Made by a program: the position numbers and the translations under genes. Positions 8,426-16,704 of a DNA stretch of 64,000 nt are shown here, piece by piece. Each line of letters opens with the position of its first letter. Position 1 is the stretch's first letter. The stretch comes from RBG-16-34-14 sp963727535 (GTDB lineage Bacteria; Bacteroidota; Ignavibacteria; Ignavibacteriales; Ignavibacteriaceae), in contig CAVSGR010000004.1 of assembly GCA_963727535.1 (NCBI GenBank), positions 310,001 through 374,000 on the forward strand, written 5' to 3'. Below the pieces are notes generated by a model. It made no database searches. It had not been told where the DNA came from and saw only the letters and a program-made list of their open reading frames with translations.

Positions 8426-9394
8426 CTAAAAAGTTATTACAACATTTCCTTTTTTGTGTCCTGCATCAACGTACCTGTGAGCTTCTACAATTTGTACAAA
8501 AGGATAGCTTCGATCAATAACCGCTTTAAATTTCCCGGTTTCAATAAGTTTTCTAAGAAAGATTAAATCCTTTGTCCTTTCTTTTGGCGGTCTCAAGCCT
8601 GTAGCCATAATCTTTACTTTCCTACTGCCAATTATTGAAGTCCGTAATACCTGTGGAAAAACTGCCATAGTAATTCCGGCTTCGAGAAATATTCCATTTC
8701 GTTTTAATGAGTCCTTACATTTTGAAAATGAAAGTTTGGCAACAGTATCGAAAATTATATCGTAGGTTTCATCTTTTTTAGTAAAATCTTCTTTAGTATA
8801 GTCAATTACTTTATCTGCACCGATTGATTTCACAAGTTCTAAATTTGTAGTACCACACACACCTGTAACTTCTGCCCTAAAGTAACTTGCAATCTGTACG
8901 GCTGCTGAACCAATGCTACCCGAGGCTCCATTAATAAGAACTTTTTGTCCGCTCTTAATTTTTCCTTTATCTCTAAGAAATGGCAGGGCTGTTAAAAATC
9001 CATCACAAGCTACAGCTTCTGCGAAAGTAGTGTTGGAAGGTTTTATTGCAAGTGTTGCTCCTTCTTCAGGAAGACAAATATATTCTACGTAAGCTCCATA
9101 GCCGGGAGTTGTACAAAAAACCTGGTCACCTTCCTTAAATAATTTTACGTCTTTGCCTGTTGATTCAATTTCTCCGGCAAGCTCACTTCCCAGAATTTGG
9201 TTTTTAGGTTTTGTAAGACCTGTATACAGTCTTGAAAAAAAAGGTTGACCTTTTCTGAATGTACAATCTGTTGCAGTTACTGTCGTCGCATGTACTTTTA
9301 TCAACACTTCATTGTTTTTAGGTGTTGGTTTTTCTATTTCTTTGAGTTGAAGAACATCGGGTGAGCCATAACTTGTGTAAACAATTGCTTTCAT
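8426..9394 (-). CDS. Quinone oxidoreductase-like medium-chain dehydrogenase
   Basis: A 322-residue protein of the zinc-independent MDR/QOR class. An N-terminal GroES-like domain (MKAIVYTSYGSPDVLQLKE) is followed by a Rossmann domain with the nucleotide motif NGASGSIGSAAVQIA and the C-terminal ending HKKGNVVITF typical of NAD(P)H-dependent quinone or enone reductases. The structural and catalytic zinc cysteines of alcohol dehydrogenases are absent. Likely reaction: NAD(P)H-dependent reduction of quinones or enones. It heads a unit with the DUF4386 gene and has a promoter-like sequence about 50 bp upstream. Confidence 0.86.
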   Translation of the reverse strand: MKAIVYTSYGSPDVLQLKEIEKPTPKNNEVLIKVHATTVTATDCTFRKGQPFFSRLYTGLTKPKNQILGSELAGEIESTGKDVKLFKEGDQVFCTTPGYGAYVEYICLPEEGATLAIKPSNTTFAEAVACDGFLTALPFLRDKGKIKSGQKVLINGASGSIGSAAVQIASYFRAEVTGVCGTTNLELVKSIGADKVIDYTKEDFTKKDETYDIIFDTVAKLSFSKCKDSLKRNGIFLEAGITMAVFPQVLRTSIIGSRKVKIMATGLRPPKERTKDLIFLRKLIETGKFKAVIDRSYPFVQIVEAHRYVDAGHKKGNVVITF

Positions 9395-9447
9395 AGTAAT
9401 CCTCTCCAGATTGCTTTGATTGCCGATAGACTAAGATTAGTTATTAA

Positions 9448-9477
9448 AAGATAAAAAAGACTTTTGTAAAAGGACAA
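9448..9477 (-). promoter_or_regulatory. Predicted promoter for the oxidoreductase gene
   Basis: On the minus strand TTGTCC (9477-9472), an 18-base spacer and TATCTT (9453-9448) lie about 50 bp before the ATG at 9394. The spacer block AAAGTCTTT and the following TTTTAA-like bases are shared with the promoter-like site at 11005-11033. Confidence 0.5.
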
Positions 9478-9523
9478 CTTTGACAAAAAAATTTTTGAAG
9501 ATACTGAGTAAGAGATTAGAAAT

Positions 9524-10393
9524 TTATCCCAGTTCAAAAGTGGTTATTCCAAAAACTTTATCAATGTCAATATCTGGAGGTTTGCCGTAATACATTCTTG
9601 CACATTCAAAAACATAAGTTGCCTTATACTTTTTTATGATTTTTACAGCGCCATCATTTATTGCTGGAATATCTAGATATAATGGTTCTCCAATCACTGA
9701 ATTTAAACAAGCTTTATAAAGTTCTTCCGCAATCATTTCATTATCTGCAAACAGGGGACAAATCTTATATCCTTTATTAGCTTTTCTTACGATGGCGAAT
9801 CCTTTTAGCTTTCTCTTTTCAACATATTTAAATGTTTTGTTTCCTTTTAGCTTTAACCATAGTTTCATAAACTGTGGACGTGAAAATCCAAAACATTGTT
9901 TATCGTAAGCTAAAATTAATTCAACACCTTCATTCAAAATGGGAGATATGTTTTTATCAATTGTAAATTCCTCCCCGATTTTTTCATAGCGTTCATCTCT
10001 GAATAAAATTTCAAAACCTCCTTTTCTATAGAAAGGCTGCATTGTAATAACACCATCCATTCCAATCGGAGCGTCTTTCTTTAATCTTGAAAGCAAAGTA
10101 TCACGTCTCTGGTACCAGAGCTTTTTGCCAATTCCATTCGATCTGTATTCGGGTCTAACTATAAAGAATCCCATAAATCCAAACTCTTTATTATAAGAAA
10201 CAATCGATCCGCCTCCTATTAGAGAGCCGTCGTGAAAATATCCGTAAAAGCCGTCAGGGTCTGTTGCGAAATACACATCTGCATCATAAGGTCCCGGGTT
10301 CCAGCCTTCTTCTTCAGCCCAGTTAACTAAAGTTTTTACTCCATCAAGATCCAATTTCTGAAATCGTAATTCGTCTGGATTTATTTTTTCCAT
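9524..10393 (-). CDS. GNAT N-acetyltransferase with second acetyltransferase-like C-terminal domain
   Basis: About 289 residues starting at MEKINPDELRF. I prefer this ATG (10393), which immediately follows the stop of the upstream gene, over an in-frame ATG 30 nt earlier inside that gene. Residues about 10-140 are a GNAT domain with the acetyl-CoA loop region FIVRPEYRSNGIGKKLW. The second half (GVELILAYDKQCFGFSRPQF, then a segment ending ECARMYYG) looks like the GNAT-like C-terminal domain (Acetyltransf_18) found in two-domain proteins. The acceptor is unknown. It is translationally adjacent to the pentapeptide-repeat gene, so the two are co-expressed. Confidence 0.82.
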   Translation of the reverse strand: MEKINPDELRFQKLDLDGVKTLVNWAEEEGWNPGPYDADVYFATDPDGFYGYFHDGSLIGGGSIVSYNKEFGFMGFFIVRPEYRSNGIGKKLWYQRRDTLLSRLKKDAPIGMDGVITMQPFYRKGGFEILFRDERYEKIGEEFTIDKNISPILNEGVELILAYDKQCFGFSRPQFMKLWLKLKGNKTFKYVEKRKLKGFAIVRKANKGYKICPLFADNEMIAEELYKACLNSVIGEPLYLDIPAINDGAVKIIKKYKATYVFECARMYYGKPPDIDIDKVFGITTFELG

Positions 10394-10394
10394 T

Positions 10395-10976
10395 TTATTT
10401 AGTTCCATCAATTTCAATATCATATTTGTCTAACAGTCCTGATACTGTTGTTAAAGAAAACTTAGCTTTTTTTATCCTATTGATTCCAGGATCGATTGAA
10501 AAGTTGTAAGAGGTTCTGAAGTCTGCTTTCTCAAGTATTGAATTTACAAATATTGCTCTTGTTAAATCGCAATTGTCAAACAGAGAACCTGTTAAATCAC
10601 ATTCAGAAAAATCTGCTTCATTTAGCTGTGAGTTTTTGAAAAGCGTCTTTTTGATTTTTGTCTTATAAAAGGTAGAATGATTTAAGAGACAATTTTCAAA
10701 ACTGAATGAAAGCCCAAAGTCGTTGCAGGTATCAAACCTTAGACCGGACATTTTGCAATCCTTGAATTTTATATTGCGTAAAGTGGTTTTTGAAAGTTTA
10801 ACCAGACTCAAATTACAATCCGTAAAACTACATTCAATAAATTTTATTTCTGAAAGAATAGTATTAGAAAAATCGCAATTGTTAAAAGTGCAATTTTCAT
10901 ACTGAGCCAGTTGCAAGTGGCTTTCTTTAAAGTTCTTCTTGTCGAAAGTTTTATTATCTACATAATTTTGTTCCAT
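10395..10976 (-). CDS. Pentapeptide-repeat protein, Qnr/MfpA-like
   Basis: The 193-residue protein is almost entirely A(D/N)LxX-type pentapeptide repeats (for example CTFNNCDFSNTILSEIKF and SQLNEADFSECDLTGSLF), with a break near residues 85-95 as in Qnr proteins. These fold as a right-handed quadrilateral beta-helix. Qnr and MfpA mimic DNA and protect or modulate gyrase, but most members have no known partner. It precedes a GNAT gene with essentially no spacing. A role in toxin or quinolone protection is possible, not shown. Confidence 0.85.
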   Translation of the reverse strand: MEQNYVDNKTFDKKNFKESHLQLAQYENCTFNNCDFSNTILSEIKFIECSFTDCNLSLVKLSKTTLRNIKFKDCKMSGLRFDTCNDFGLSFSFENCLLNHSTFYKTKIKKTLFKNSQLNEADFSECDLTGSLFDNCDLTRAIFVNSILEKADFRTSYNFSIDPGINRIKKAKFSLTTVSGLLDKYDIEIDGTK

Positions 10977-11004
10977 ATTTAGTTTTTCTTTTTTGAAGGA
11001 TTAA

Positions 11005-11033
11005 AAGATAGGAAAGACTTTATAATGTGACAA
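11005..11033 (-). promoter_or_regulatory. Predicted promoter for the pentapeptide/GNAT unit
   Basis: On the minus strand TTGTCA (11033-11028), a 17-base spacer and TATCTT (11010-11005) lie about 29 bp before the ATG at 10976. It shares AAGTTGTC, AAAGTCTTT and TATCTTTTAA with the site at 9448-9477. Confidence 0.55.
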
Positions 11034-11054
11034 CTTCGAAGTTAAAAATATTAG

Positions 11055-11465
11055 TTAGAATTTATTCTTTAAATAATTAAGTGGAGATTTATTCCCGACA
11101 AACCAGATGTGCCCGAACGGGTCGGTAAATCCACCTTGTTTGTGTTTTCCCCAGGGTACGTCATAATCCTTAATTTCTTTACCAATTGCCCCTGCGTTAA
11201 CAGCCTGCTCAATAACTTTGTCTGGATCATCGACAAATAACTCTACTCTCGCAGTTACGGTATTAATTTCTTTGGGGCTGCTGAAACTGCTTTTTACAGG
11301 CTCGTGCAAAAAGAAAGGTGCGCCGTCAACTTCCAGACCGGCAACTGAACCGAGACTCCACAACACTTTTGCTCCAAGTGCTTTTTTGTACCATTCAACT
11401 GCAGCGGGTGTATCGGTTACTGCGAGCATTATAGAAATCTTTGAGCTATTGGTTGGTGGAGTCAT
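11055..11465 (-). CDS. VOC-superfamily (glyoxalase/bleomycin-resistance fold) protein
   Basis: A 136-residue protein with the paired beta-alpha-beta-beta-beta pattern of the vicinal-oxygen-chelate superfamily: AVTDTPAAVEWYKKALGAK near the N-terminus and WGKHKQGGFTDPFGHIWFVG near the C-terminus. It is closest in pattern to the PhnB-like group. The metal ligands of true glyoxalase I are not all clear. The start has a strong AGGAAGGAAAG ribosome site. Substrate is unknown. Confidence 0.85.
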   Translation of the reverse strand: MTPPTNSSKISIMLAVTDTPAAVEWYKKALGAKVLWSLGSVAGLEVDGAPFFLHEPVKSSFSSPKEINTVTARVELFVDDPDKVIEQAVNAGAIGKEIKDYDVPWGKHKQGGFTDPFGHIWFVGNKSPLNYLKNKF

Positions 11466-11539
11466 AATGCTTTCCTTCCTGATTTCTTCAATTATAATAA
11501 AAAGTTAGTGAAAATTATTTTTTTTATCAATATTAAAAA

Positions 11540-11829
11540 CTATTGAAGATGGATGCCGGAAATAGGAACACTTACTTTAAAAGAAAGTAAAGCTACTATT
11601 AATATCAAAGCCGCCGTACCCAAAGTATTTATGGTTAAACCAAATGCGATGAAACACATTGACCGTTTACATCAATTCCAATCCAGAATGTTGGACTATC
11701 TCCTTTAGTTAAAAAGAAAAAATGAAATGTTTCTTCACACGCAGTGGTAAATATTTTTGTAGAATTTCCGTTTGGAATGAAGTTTAAGGAACTGATAGAA
11801 AAAATGATTATTAAATATTTATATTGCAC
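11540..11829 (-). pseudogene. Remnant of a small membrane-anchored gene (copy 1 of duplicated tail)
   Basis: A short minus-strand frame begins at a GTG at 11829 with a hydrophobic start and ends at 11635. Another frame, 11659-11540, encodes a hydrophobic tail (GTAALILIVALLSFKV) ending in SGIHLQ. The last 80 bases (11540-11619) are a diverged direct copy of 11861-11940. The two tail copies read in the same frame, and six of about nine codon changes are silent, so both were once coding. The break between the frames indicates a decayed gene. Confidence 0.45.
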
Positions 11830-11860
11830 TTTTATAACCCCTTTTCTTTAAAAATAGAAA

Positions 11861-12231
11861 CTATTGGAGATGGATTCCAGAAATAGTGGGACTTACTTTA
11901 AAAGAAACTAAGGCTACTATTAAAATTAAAGCCGCAGTACATCCGACAACCAACAAAACTGTTCACGGGTGTTAATTTTTTCCTGTGTAATATTTTTTGA
12001 CGTTCGACATTGGGAATACTTCTTTTTCGCCATTGGGCTTATAACCAAGCAATTCATTATTTGATAGTACTGCATATCCCAATTTGCTATCCTGAAGTCG
12101 ATGACTTTACCATCCAATGTTTTAATTTTATAAACTTTTGTAGTTGACTCATTATTCTCAATATTAACTTCTTTCAGGGAATAACAGCCATTAAAAAGCA
12201 AATTGATAAACAGTACAATAGAGCATAATTA
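11861..12231 (-). pseudogene. Broken small lipoprotein gene with C-terminal membrane tail
   Basis: Reading from about 12231: a hydrophobic signal ending in a lipobox-like LLFNGC, then KTLDGKVIDFR. After loss of one base near 12091 (GG for GGG) the reading continues DSKLGYAVLSNNELLGYKPN and on to KKYYTGKN. In that same frame a TAA and a TGA follow, and then TVLLVVGCTAALILIVALVS to a final TAG at 11861-11863. No in-frame ATG is present at the front. One or two indels plus two nonsense codons make this a pseudogene of a small Bacteroidota-type lipoprotein with a tail helix. The upstream frame alone gives a meaningless 91-residue product. Confidence 0.6.
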
Positions 12232-12326
12232 AACATTTACTATGAAGCAAATTAAATCTTTTCATTTAATTACTCTTCATTAATCATGATACTTGACCTT
12301 ACTATGACGACCCACCTAACCCAAAT

Positions 12327-12841
12327 TTAACTAATTACAAAGTTAATTTCCTTCATCATTCTTGCAATAGATTTCTTTGCTGCAGGAGATAGGGATTCTA
12401 AGTATTGAGCCTCTGTAAGAAAATTAATTTCCTGGAATAACTCAGGATGTTTTTTAGCAATCTTAATGATGAACTTTAAAGCATTAAATCTAACAGACGG
12501 ATTTTTGTTTATTTGTTTCCAGATCTCAATACAAGTATCAAATAAAACAGTCTCATAATTTTCCTTTAATTCCATTTGATAAAGAATCTTAAGTAGTTCC
12601 CGCTGATGTCCATCTTCTTTATTCTTTAATGATGCAACAATCTTTCCAATATACTTTGTATCCGCTTGTCATTCTTTTCTATGCAGCTCCATAATAACCA
12701 GGCTGCCCTCCACGAGTATGGTTGTTTATCCGAAATAGCTAATTGAATTGCCTCCTCAAAAACTTCAGGATGAGAATGCATAAAGGAAATCATTTCATCT
12801 TTATAAGAGTTCAGTAGTTTATTTTCAAAAAGTGACTCCAT
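12327..12841 (-). CDS. Helical-repeat (HEAT-like) hypothetical protein, frame broken
   Basis: Frame one, from ATG 12841 (MESLFENKLLNSYKDEM), stops at 12626. Shifting one base near 12655 (CAAAG for an expected CAAAAG) continues as KYIGKIVASLKNKEDGHQ into the frame ending at 12327. The joined product is about 171 residues, wholly helical, with paired helices like HEAT repeats. No known function. A fragment of a second copy of its N-terminus lies at 13713-13769, so the family has duplicated locally. The indel in an A-run could be an assembly error. Confidence 0.55.
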
Positions 12842-12858
12842 AGAAGTTCCCGGACGAA

Positions 12859-13693
12859 CTAATTAAACGGATTTGGATAATTTTGATATAGTTTCCAATT
12901 TGTTGGTATACTGACCGAATCTTTAGACATTACATCCTTAGAAAATATATCTCTATTGATAATATTATTGTCAGGCTGTATAATCCCTTCGTCCCAATTT
13001 AAATTAATTTTATTTTCGCCATCATTTATTTCACGATAATATAATTTTAAGGTTGAGAAAGATTCATCAGATAAAGCTATTGTAACACTATCGGAAAAAG
13101 TAAAATGTCCGAGTATATCCGGACTATCTGCTGAAGTGAAGGGAATTGAAGGAAGGTTGTAGAGATTATTGAACAACAATTTATTTGAAGTCGTTACGCG
13201 TCCATCCACATCAGTTTTACCAATTAATGATATCATTTGGATCCGCCGCTATTAAAACCACATAAATAGAATCCTTAAATAATATATTTTTTTGAAGTGA
13301 ATCGGAACTTGCTGTGAGAACACAATTGAACACGCCATTTGGAATTGATGTACTCCATGTATAAGCATACGAACCTGCTTCTAATTCTTTGGAAACAACT
13401 CTATCTACAAAATTATCATCTAAATTATACATACTCATTTTTGCAAAACATTTTTGGGGTAAATCGAATCTTATTGATGTGGCGGCTAAAATATTATTTT
13501 GCGAATTGTGTTTTGGCATAGTATTAATATTTATTCTGTCCCAAAGACTAACATTAATATTGTTTAGCGGATTATTATTTGAATCTGTCACTTGTACACT
13601 TAATGAAAAGGGTTTGCCATTACTATCGACTGAATTTTCATTGCAAGTAATAAATACTAAAGCAAGCATAAGAGCTAAAATATTTTTTCCCAT
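12859..13693 (-). pseudogene. Lipoprotein with sorting-domain tail, frameshifted and truncated inside the motif
   Basis: Start chosen at ATG 13693 (MGKNILALMLALVFITC), which gives a clean lipoprotein signal with lipobox FITC. The first frame ends at 13217 and the second (through 13236 to 12859) continues the protein. The product ends WKLYQNYPNPFN and then TAG, so the C-terminal sorting domain stops inside its signature, which normally continues PST or ANT. Seventeen bases later the helical-repeat gene starts. A fragment of the same helical-repeat family precedes this gene. It looks like a gene inserted or recombined between two copies of its neighbour. Confidence 0.6.
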
Positions 13694-13712
13694 TTTTCTA
13701 TTCCATTTTATT

Positions 13713-13769
13713 TTACAGCATTTCATCTTTATAAGATCTCAGTAATTTATGTTCTAAGAGTGATTCCAT
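13713..13769 (-). pseudogene. 18-codon N-terminal fragment of a second helical-repeat gene
   Basis: ATG at 13769 encodes MESLLEHKLLRSYKDEML and then a stop. It is clearly related to the first 17 residues of the gene starting at 12841 (MESLFENKLLNSYKDEM). The rest of this copy is missing and is replaced by the lipoprotein gene. Confidence 0.65.
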
Positions 13770-13802
13770 TGAAAAAGCAGTTGGTTAAGGTTTCTATGTG
13801 CT

Positions 13803-14243
13803 TTATATTTCTTTCTCAAATACTTCTTGTGTCTTTTTAGAGATAAAATTTAAATTTCTATAATATTTCCTTGTTTCTTCTCTTTTGATATTTGTTCTCA
13901 CTCTTAATTTTTTACAACCTTTTTCTCTTGCCCAATTTTCTGCTGTTTGAATTAACTTTGTCCCTATTCCTTTCTTACGGAATTCTTCTTTCACAACAAT
14001 TCCTCTAATTTCAACAAACGACTTGCTTTCCAAAGGTTCAACTAGTGAAATATGCATCCAACCTATTACATCTTCATATTCTGCGACAAATATTTTTTCA
14101 ACTAAACTTAAACTGAATTTCTTGATCTTATTTTTTATTTCTTCATTTGTGACATTATAACCTAATTCTTTAGTTAATTCGACAATTGATAAAATATCAT
14201 CAGCATTTGCTTCACGAATATTTAATTTTATTTCTTTACTCAT
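13803..14243 (-). CDS. GNAT N-acetyltransferase
   Basis: A 146-residue single-domain acetyltransferase. It has the acetyl-CoA pyrophosphate loop VVKEEFRKKGIGTKL (the R/QxxGxG/A motif) after a central strand FVEIRGIVV, and a C-terminal YYRNLNF typical of small GNATs. The substrate may be an amino acid, a small molecule or protein N-termini and cannot be told from sequence. Its leader on the minus strand contains GTTAGGCGTTG at 14265-14255, resembling an integron core site (GTTRRRY), but no matching inverse copy follows the gene. Confidence 0.85.
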   Translation of the reverse strand: MSKEIKLNIREANADDILSIVELTKELGYNVTNEEIKNKIKKFSLSLVEKIFVAEYEDVIGWMHISLVEPLESKSFVEIRGIVVKEEFRKKGIGTKLIQTAENWAREKGCKKLRVRTNIKREETRKYYRNLNFISKKTQEVFEKEI

Positions 14244-14330
14244 AATTTCTTTTTCAACGCCTAACGAAGTTGTTTCTGGCGTACCAAATAAAATACTAAA
14301 TTTTGAAAGCTCTAATCATATATGATATAA

Positions 14331-14362
14331 AAAAGCCCGGAAATTCGATTCCAGGCTTTTTT
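14331..14362 (-). terminator. Rho-independent terminator of the carboxylesterase gene
   Basis: AAGCC(C)GGAA and TTCC(A)GGCTT form a hairpin with loop ATTCGA. Read on the minus strand it is followed by a T-run. It lies 19 bp past the stop at 14381. A-rich sequence on the other side could make it work in both directions. Confidence 0.8.
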
Positions 14363-14380
14363 TTGATTTCCTTTTTTCTT

Positions 14381-15814
14381 TTACCTGCCGAATGTAAATG
14401 AACTCCCCTTGTATCCGGGTTTGTCAGTCATAGTGCAGGATTTTTCGTCTCCCTTTACATCGAGCACCATTAATTTTGGAACCTTAGCAGAGTAGGGAGT
14501 CCAGGTTCCGCCATCCTCGCCGTTTGGGTTACCGTACTTTGAAAAATTGGTCCAGTAATCAACCATCTGGATACTCAATGCTTTATCGCCCTCAGTAAAA
14601 GGTCTCCAGCTGTGAGAAAATGAATGGAAGATATACCATAAATCCGACGAGTGGAATGCTCCGCTGCTGTCACCCGGCAACTGACGGGCAAATAAATAAG
14701 CATAAGCAGGCTTGCTGCTTTGTTCAGCACGCAGCGCACAGAAATCTTCAACGGCTTTTGTCATATCAAACAAATCGTTAGCTGTGTACCCAAACATATA
14801 CGGAATATCTGCGATTTTGCCAGCCTTTGCTTCATCGCTGAAAGAACCTTCTAAAAGATAATTGTCTATGACCGGTCCCCAGAACATTCGTTTTTTAGTT
14901 GCATCCGAATATTCTTTTGCCATTTGCAGAAGTTCATCGAAAGACAGTGCCCGCATTTCCTTTAATGTTGTTTTCTTAAAGTAGTCCATCATATTTTTGT
15001 TTGACATCTGGGCAGTGTCTAGATTATTACTACCCAAACGAAAGTTGCTCAAGCCGCCACCGCTCATGCTTATTGCATGGCTGATCAAATTCTTGGATAG
15101 CGGGGAAGCACATAATGACTGAACACTGCCAGCACCTGCACTCTGACCGAATATGGTTATGTTGTTGGGATCACCGCCAAACTGTTCTATATTATTATGA
15201 ATCCATTTTAGTGCTGCAACCTGGTCCAATAAGCCATAATTGCCAGATACACCATGAGGGCTTTCAGCCGACAAAAGCGGGTGCGAGAAGAAGCCTATAA
15301 TGCCAAGACGGTATGTAACCGATACTAAAATAACACCTCGTGAAGCCCAATCTTCACCGCCGTCCATTTCCGGTTCAAATGCAAAACCTTCACGGTAACC
15401 GCCGCCGTGTATCCACATAGCAACAGGAAGTTTCTTACCAGTTTGACCTGCAGCGGGAGTCCAAACGTTTAAATAAAGACAGTCCTCGCTAAACGGAACT
15501 GAACCGCTTGCTCGCCACTCCTTGCCGTAAAAACTATTGGGATCCCAGGTAACTTGCGATGCTGCATCGCCGTATTTATCTGCTACTTTTACACCTTCCC
15601 AGGGAACAACAGGCTGCGGTTCTTTCCAGCGTAAGTCACCTACCGGAGGCGCAGCAAAAGGAATACCTTTATATGCTATAATTCCTTCTGTTGGAGTCTG
15701 CACACCAGTTACCTTTCCACCTTCAATAGTCAATACTGGATTCGAATCTTGTTTGTTGCATGAGATCAATACTGATAACATGCATATCAATAAAAAGAGA
15801 GAGAAATTTTTCAT
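14381..15814 (-). CDS. Type-B carboxylesterase, exported lipoprotein
   Basis: A 477-residue protein with a lipoprotein signal (LLICMLSVLISC, Cys19). The carboxylesterase/cholinesterase family is shown by SEDCLYLNVWTP (109-120), the oxyanion-hole HGGG (136-139) and the nucleophile elbow GQSAGAGS (Ser225), with AFHSSDLWYIF placing the His near 397. It is somewhat short for the family, and the acid residue region (GYTANDLFD) is atypical, so the Glu/Asp of the triad is uncertain. Likely an outer or periplasmic esterase for acyl or aromatic esters, consistent with other polysaccharide-associated esterases nearby. Monocistronic with its own terminator. Confidence 0.87.
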   Translation of the reverse strand: MKNFSLFLLICMLSVLISCNKQDSNPVLTIEGGKVTGVQTPTEGIIAYKGIPFAAPPVGDLRWKEPQPVVPWEGVKVADKYGDAASQVTWDPNSFYGKEWRASGSVPFSEDCLYLNVWTPAAGQTGKKLPVAMWIHGGGYREGFAFEPEMDGGEDWASRGVILVSVTYRLGIIGFFSHPLLSAESPHGVSGNYGLLDQVAALKWIHNNIEQFGGDPNNITIFGQSAGAGSVQSLCASPLSKNLISHAISMSGGGLSNFRLGSNNLDTAQMSNKNMMDYFKKTTLKEMRALSFDELLQMAKEYSDATKKRMFWGPVIDNYLLEGSFSDEAKAGKIADIPYMFGYTANDLFDMTKAVEDFCALRAEQSSKPAYAYLFARQLPGDSSGAFHSSDLWYIFHSFSHSWRPFTEGDKALSIQMVDYWTNFSKYGNPNGEDGGTWTPYSAKVPKLMVLDVKGDEKSCTMTDKPGYKGSSFTFGR

Positions 15815-15976
15815 AAGACACCCGGTTTTTTGATTATAAAAAATATTAACCTTATGTAAGAGTTAACGTTTGTATATAATAATTGTTTTAGATTTCTAAT
15901 AAAAATAAAAGAAATGAAGAATAATTCATATTTTTTATTTGTGTAAATTTTAATTGTGATCGGATTCAAACGCTAC

Positions 15977-16579
15977 TTAAGTTTTTTTTCTTCCTATGAA
16001 CTGAACGACAGAAGCCATCCCTGTGTGGCCTTCTCCCTCGTTAACTTCTCTTTCGACTTCACATAAAAGGATCGCCTCGAAGTTAGGGAATTCACGATTG
16101 AGCTTGTCTACTGTCATGAGCATATCTGCATCCTTAGGTCCGCCTGTATCTCTTGACAGTTGATTTTCCGAGTAAGCCTCTAAAATTATAATCCCATTTG
16201 GCTTAAGTGCTCGCTCTATTAACGGATAGAGCCTATTTCGGATTGTACTTGGAAGATGCGCCGAAATTGATACTACTGAACCATAGAGATTTTCTTCGGG
16301 TTCAAAAGTTGACAAATCAGCTACTATAGTCTTAATTTCTACGCCACGTGATTTAGCTAATTTCTTTGCTTTTTCTAATGCAACAGTCGAAAAATCAACA
16401 CCGGTAACTTCTAATCCGTGTGATGCAAGAAAAACAGCATTACGACCCTCTCCCTCGGAAAGAGAGAGTACAGGATTACGAAGAAGTTTGTAGTGCTCTG
16501 CTAGGAATGAATTCGGTTCTGCCCCATAAATGTAATTACCACTGGCGTAACGTTTATTCCAAAATAATTTATCAAACAT
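15977..16579 (-). CDS. Class I SAM-dependent methyltransferase
   Basis: A 200-residue protein beginning FDKLFWNKRYASGNYIYG, as in the TehB/thiopurine-methyltransferase-like group. The SAM-binding motif I is degenerate (VLSLSEGEGRNAVFLA), followed by motif II EVTGVDFS and a later DLSTFEPEENLYGSVVSI strand. The substrate is unknown; relatives include tellurite-resistance and small-molecule methyltransferases. It stands alone, with about 125 bp to the next operon, where the 33-bp repeat and the border of the three-gene segment lie. Confidence 0.8.
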   Translation of the reverse strand: MFDKLFWNKRYASGNYIYGAEPNSFLAEHYKLLRNPVLSLSEGEGRNAVFLASHGLEVTGVDFSTVALEKAKKLAKSRGVEIKTIVADLSTFEPEENLYGSVVSISAHLPSTIRNRLYPLIERALKPNGIIILEAYSENQLSRDTGGPKDADMLMTVDKLNREFPNFEAILLCEVEREVNEGEGHTGMASVVQFIGRKKT

Positions 16580-16657
16580 TATGATTCTCTTTTAGGTATA
16601 ACGAATCTGTGAATAATATTTTACAATAGTACTATTGATTTTTTACACAGTATCTTT

Positions 16658-16690
16658 TTACTTACTTGTCCTCCGAAGGAGGATTAAAGA
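16658..16690. repeat. 33-bp palindromic dispersed repeat, copy 2
   Basis: Identical to 1602-1634, with core TCCTCCGAAGGAGGA. It ends one base before the left inverted repeat of the three-gene segment. That suggests it is part of a recombination or boundary site. Confidence 0.85.
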
Positions 16691-16691
16691 G

Positions 16692-16700
16692 GTTAGGTGC
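16692..16700. repeat. Left 9-bp inverted repeat bounding the three-gene segment
   Basis: GTTAGGTGC is the exact inverse of 18139-18147 and lies four bases after the stop of the last operon gene. GTTAGGT also fits the integron core consensus GTTRRRY, and its partner ACCTAAC fits RYYYAAC. Confidence 0.65.
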
Positions 16701-16704
16701 ATTT

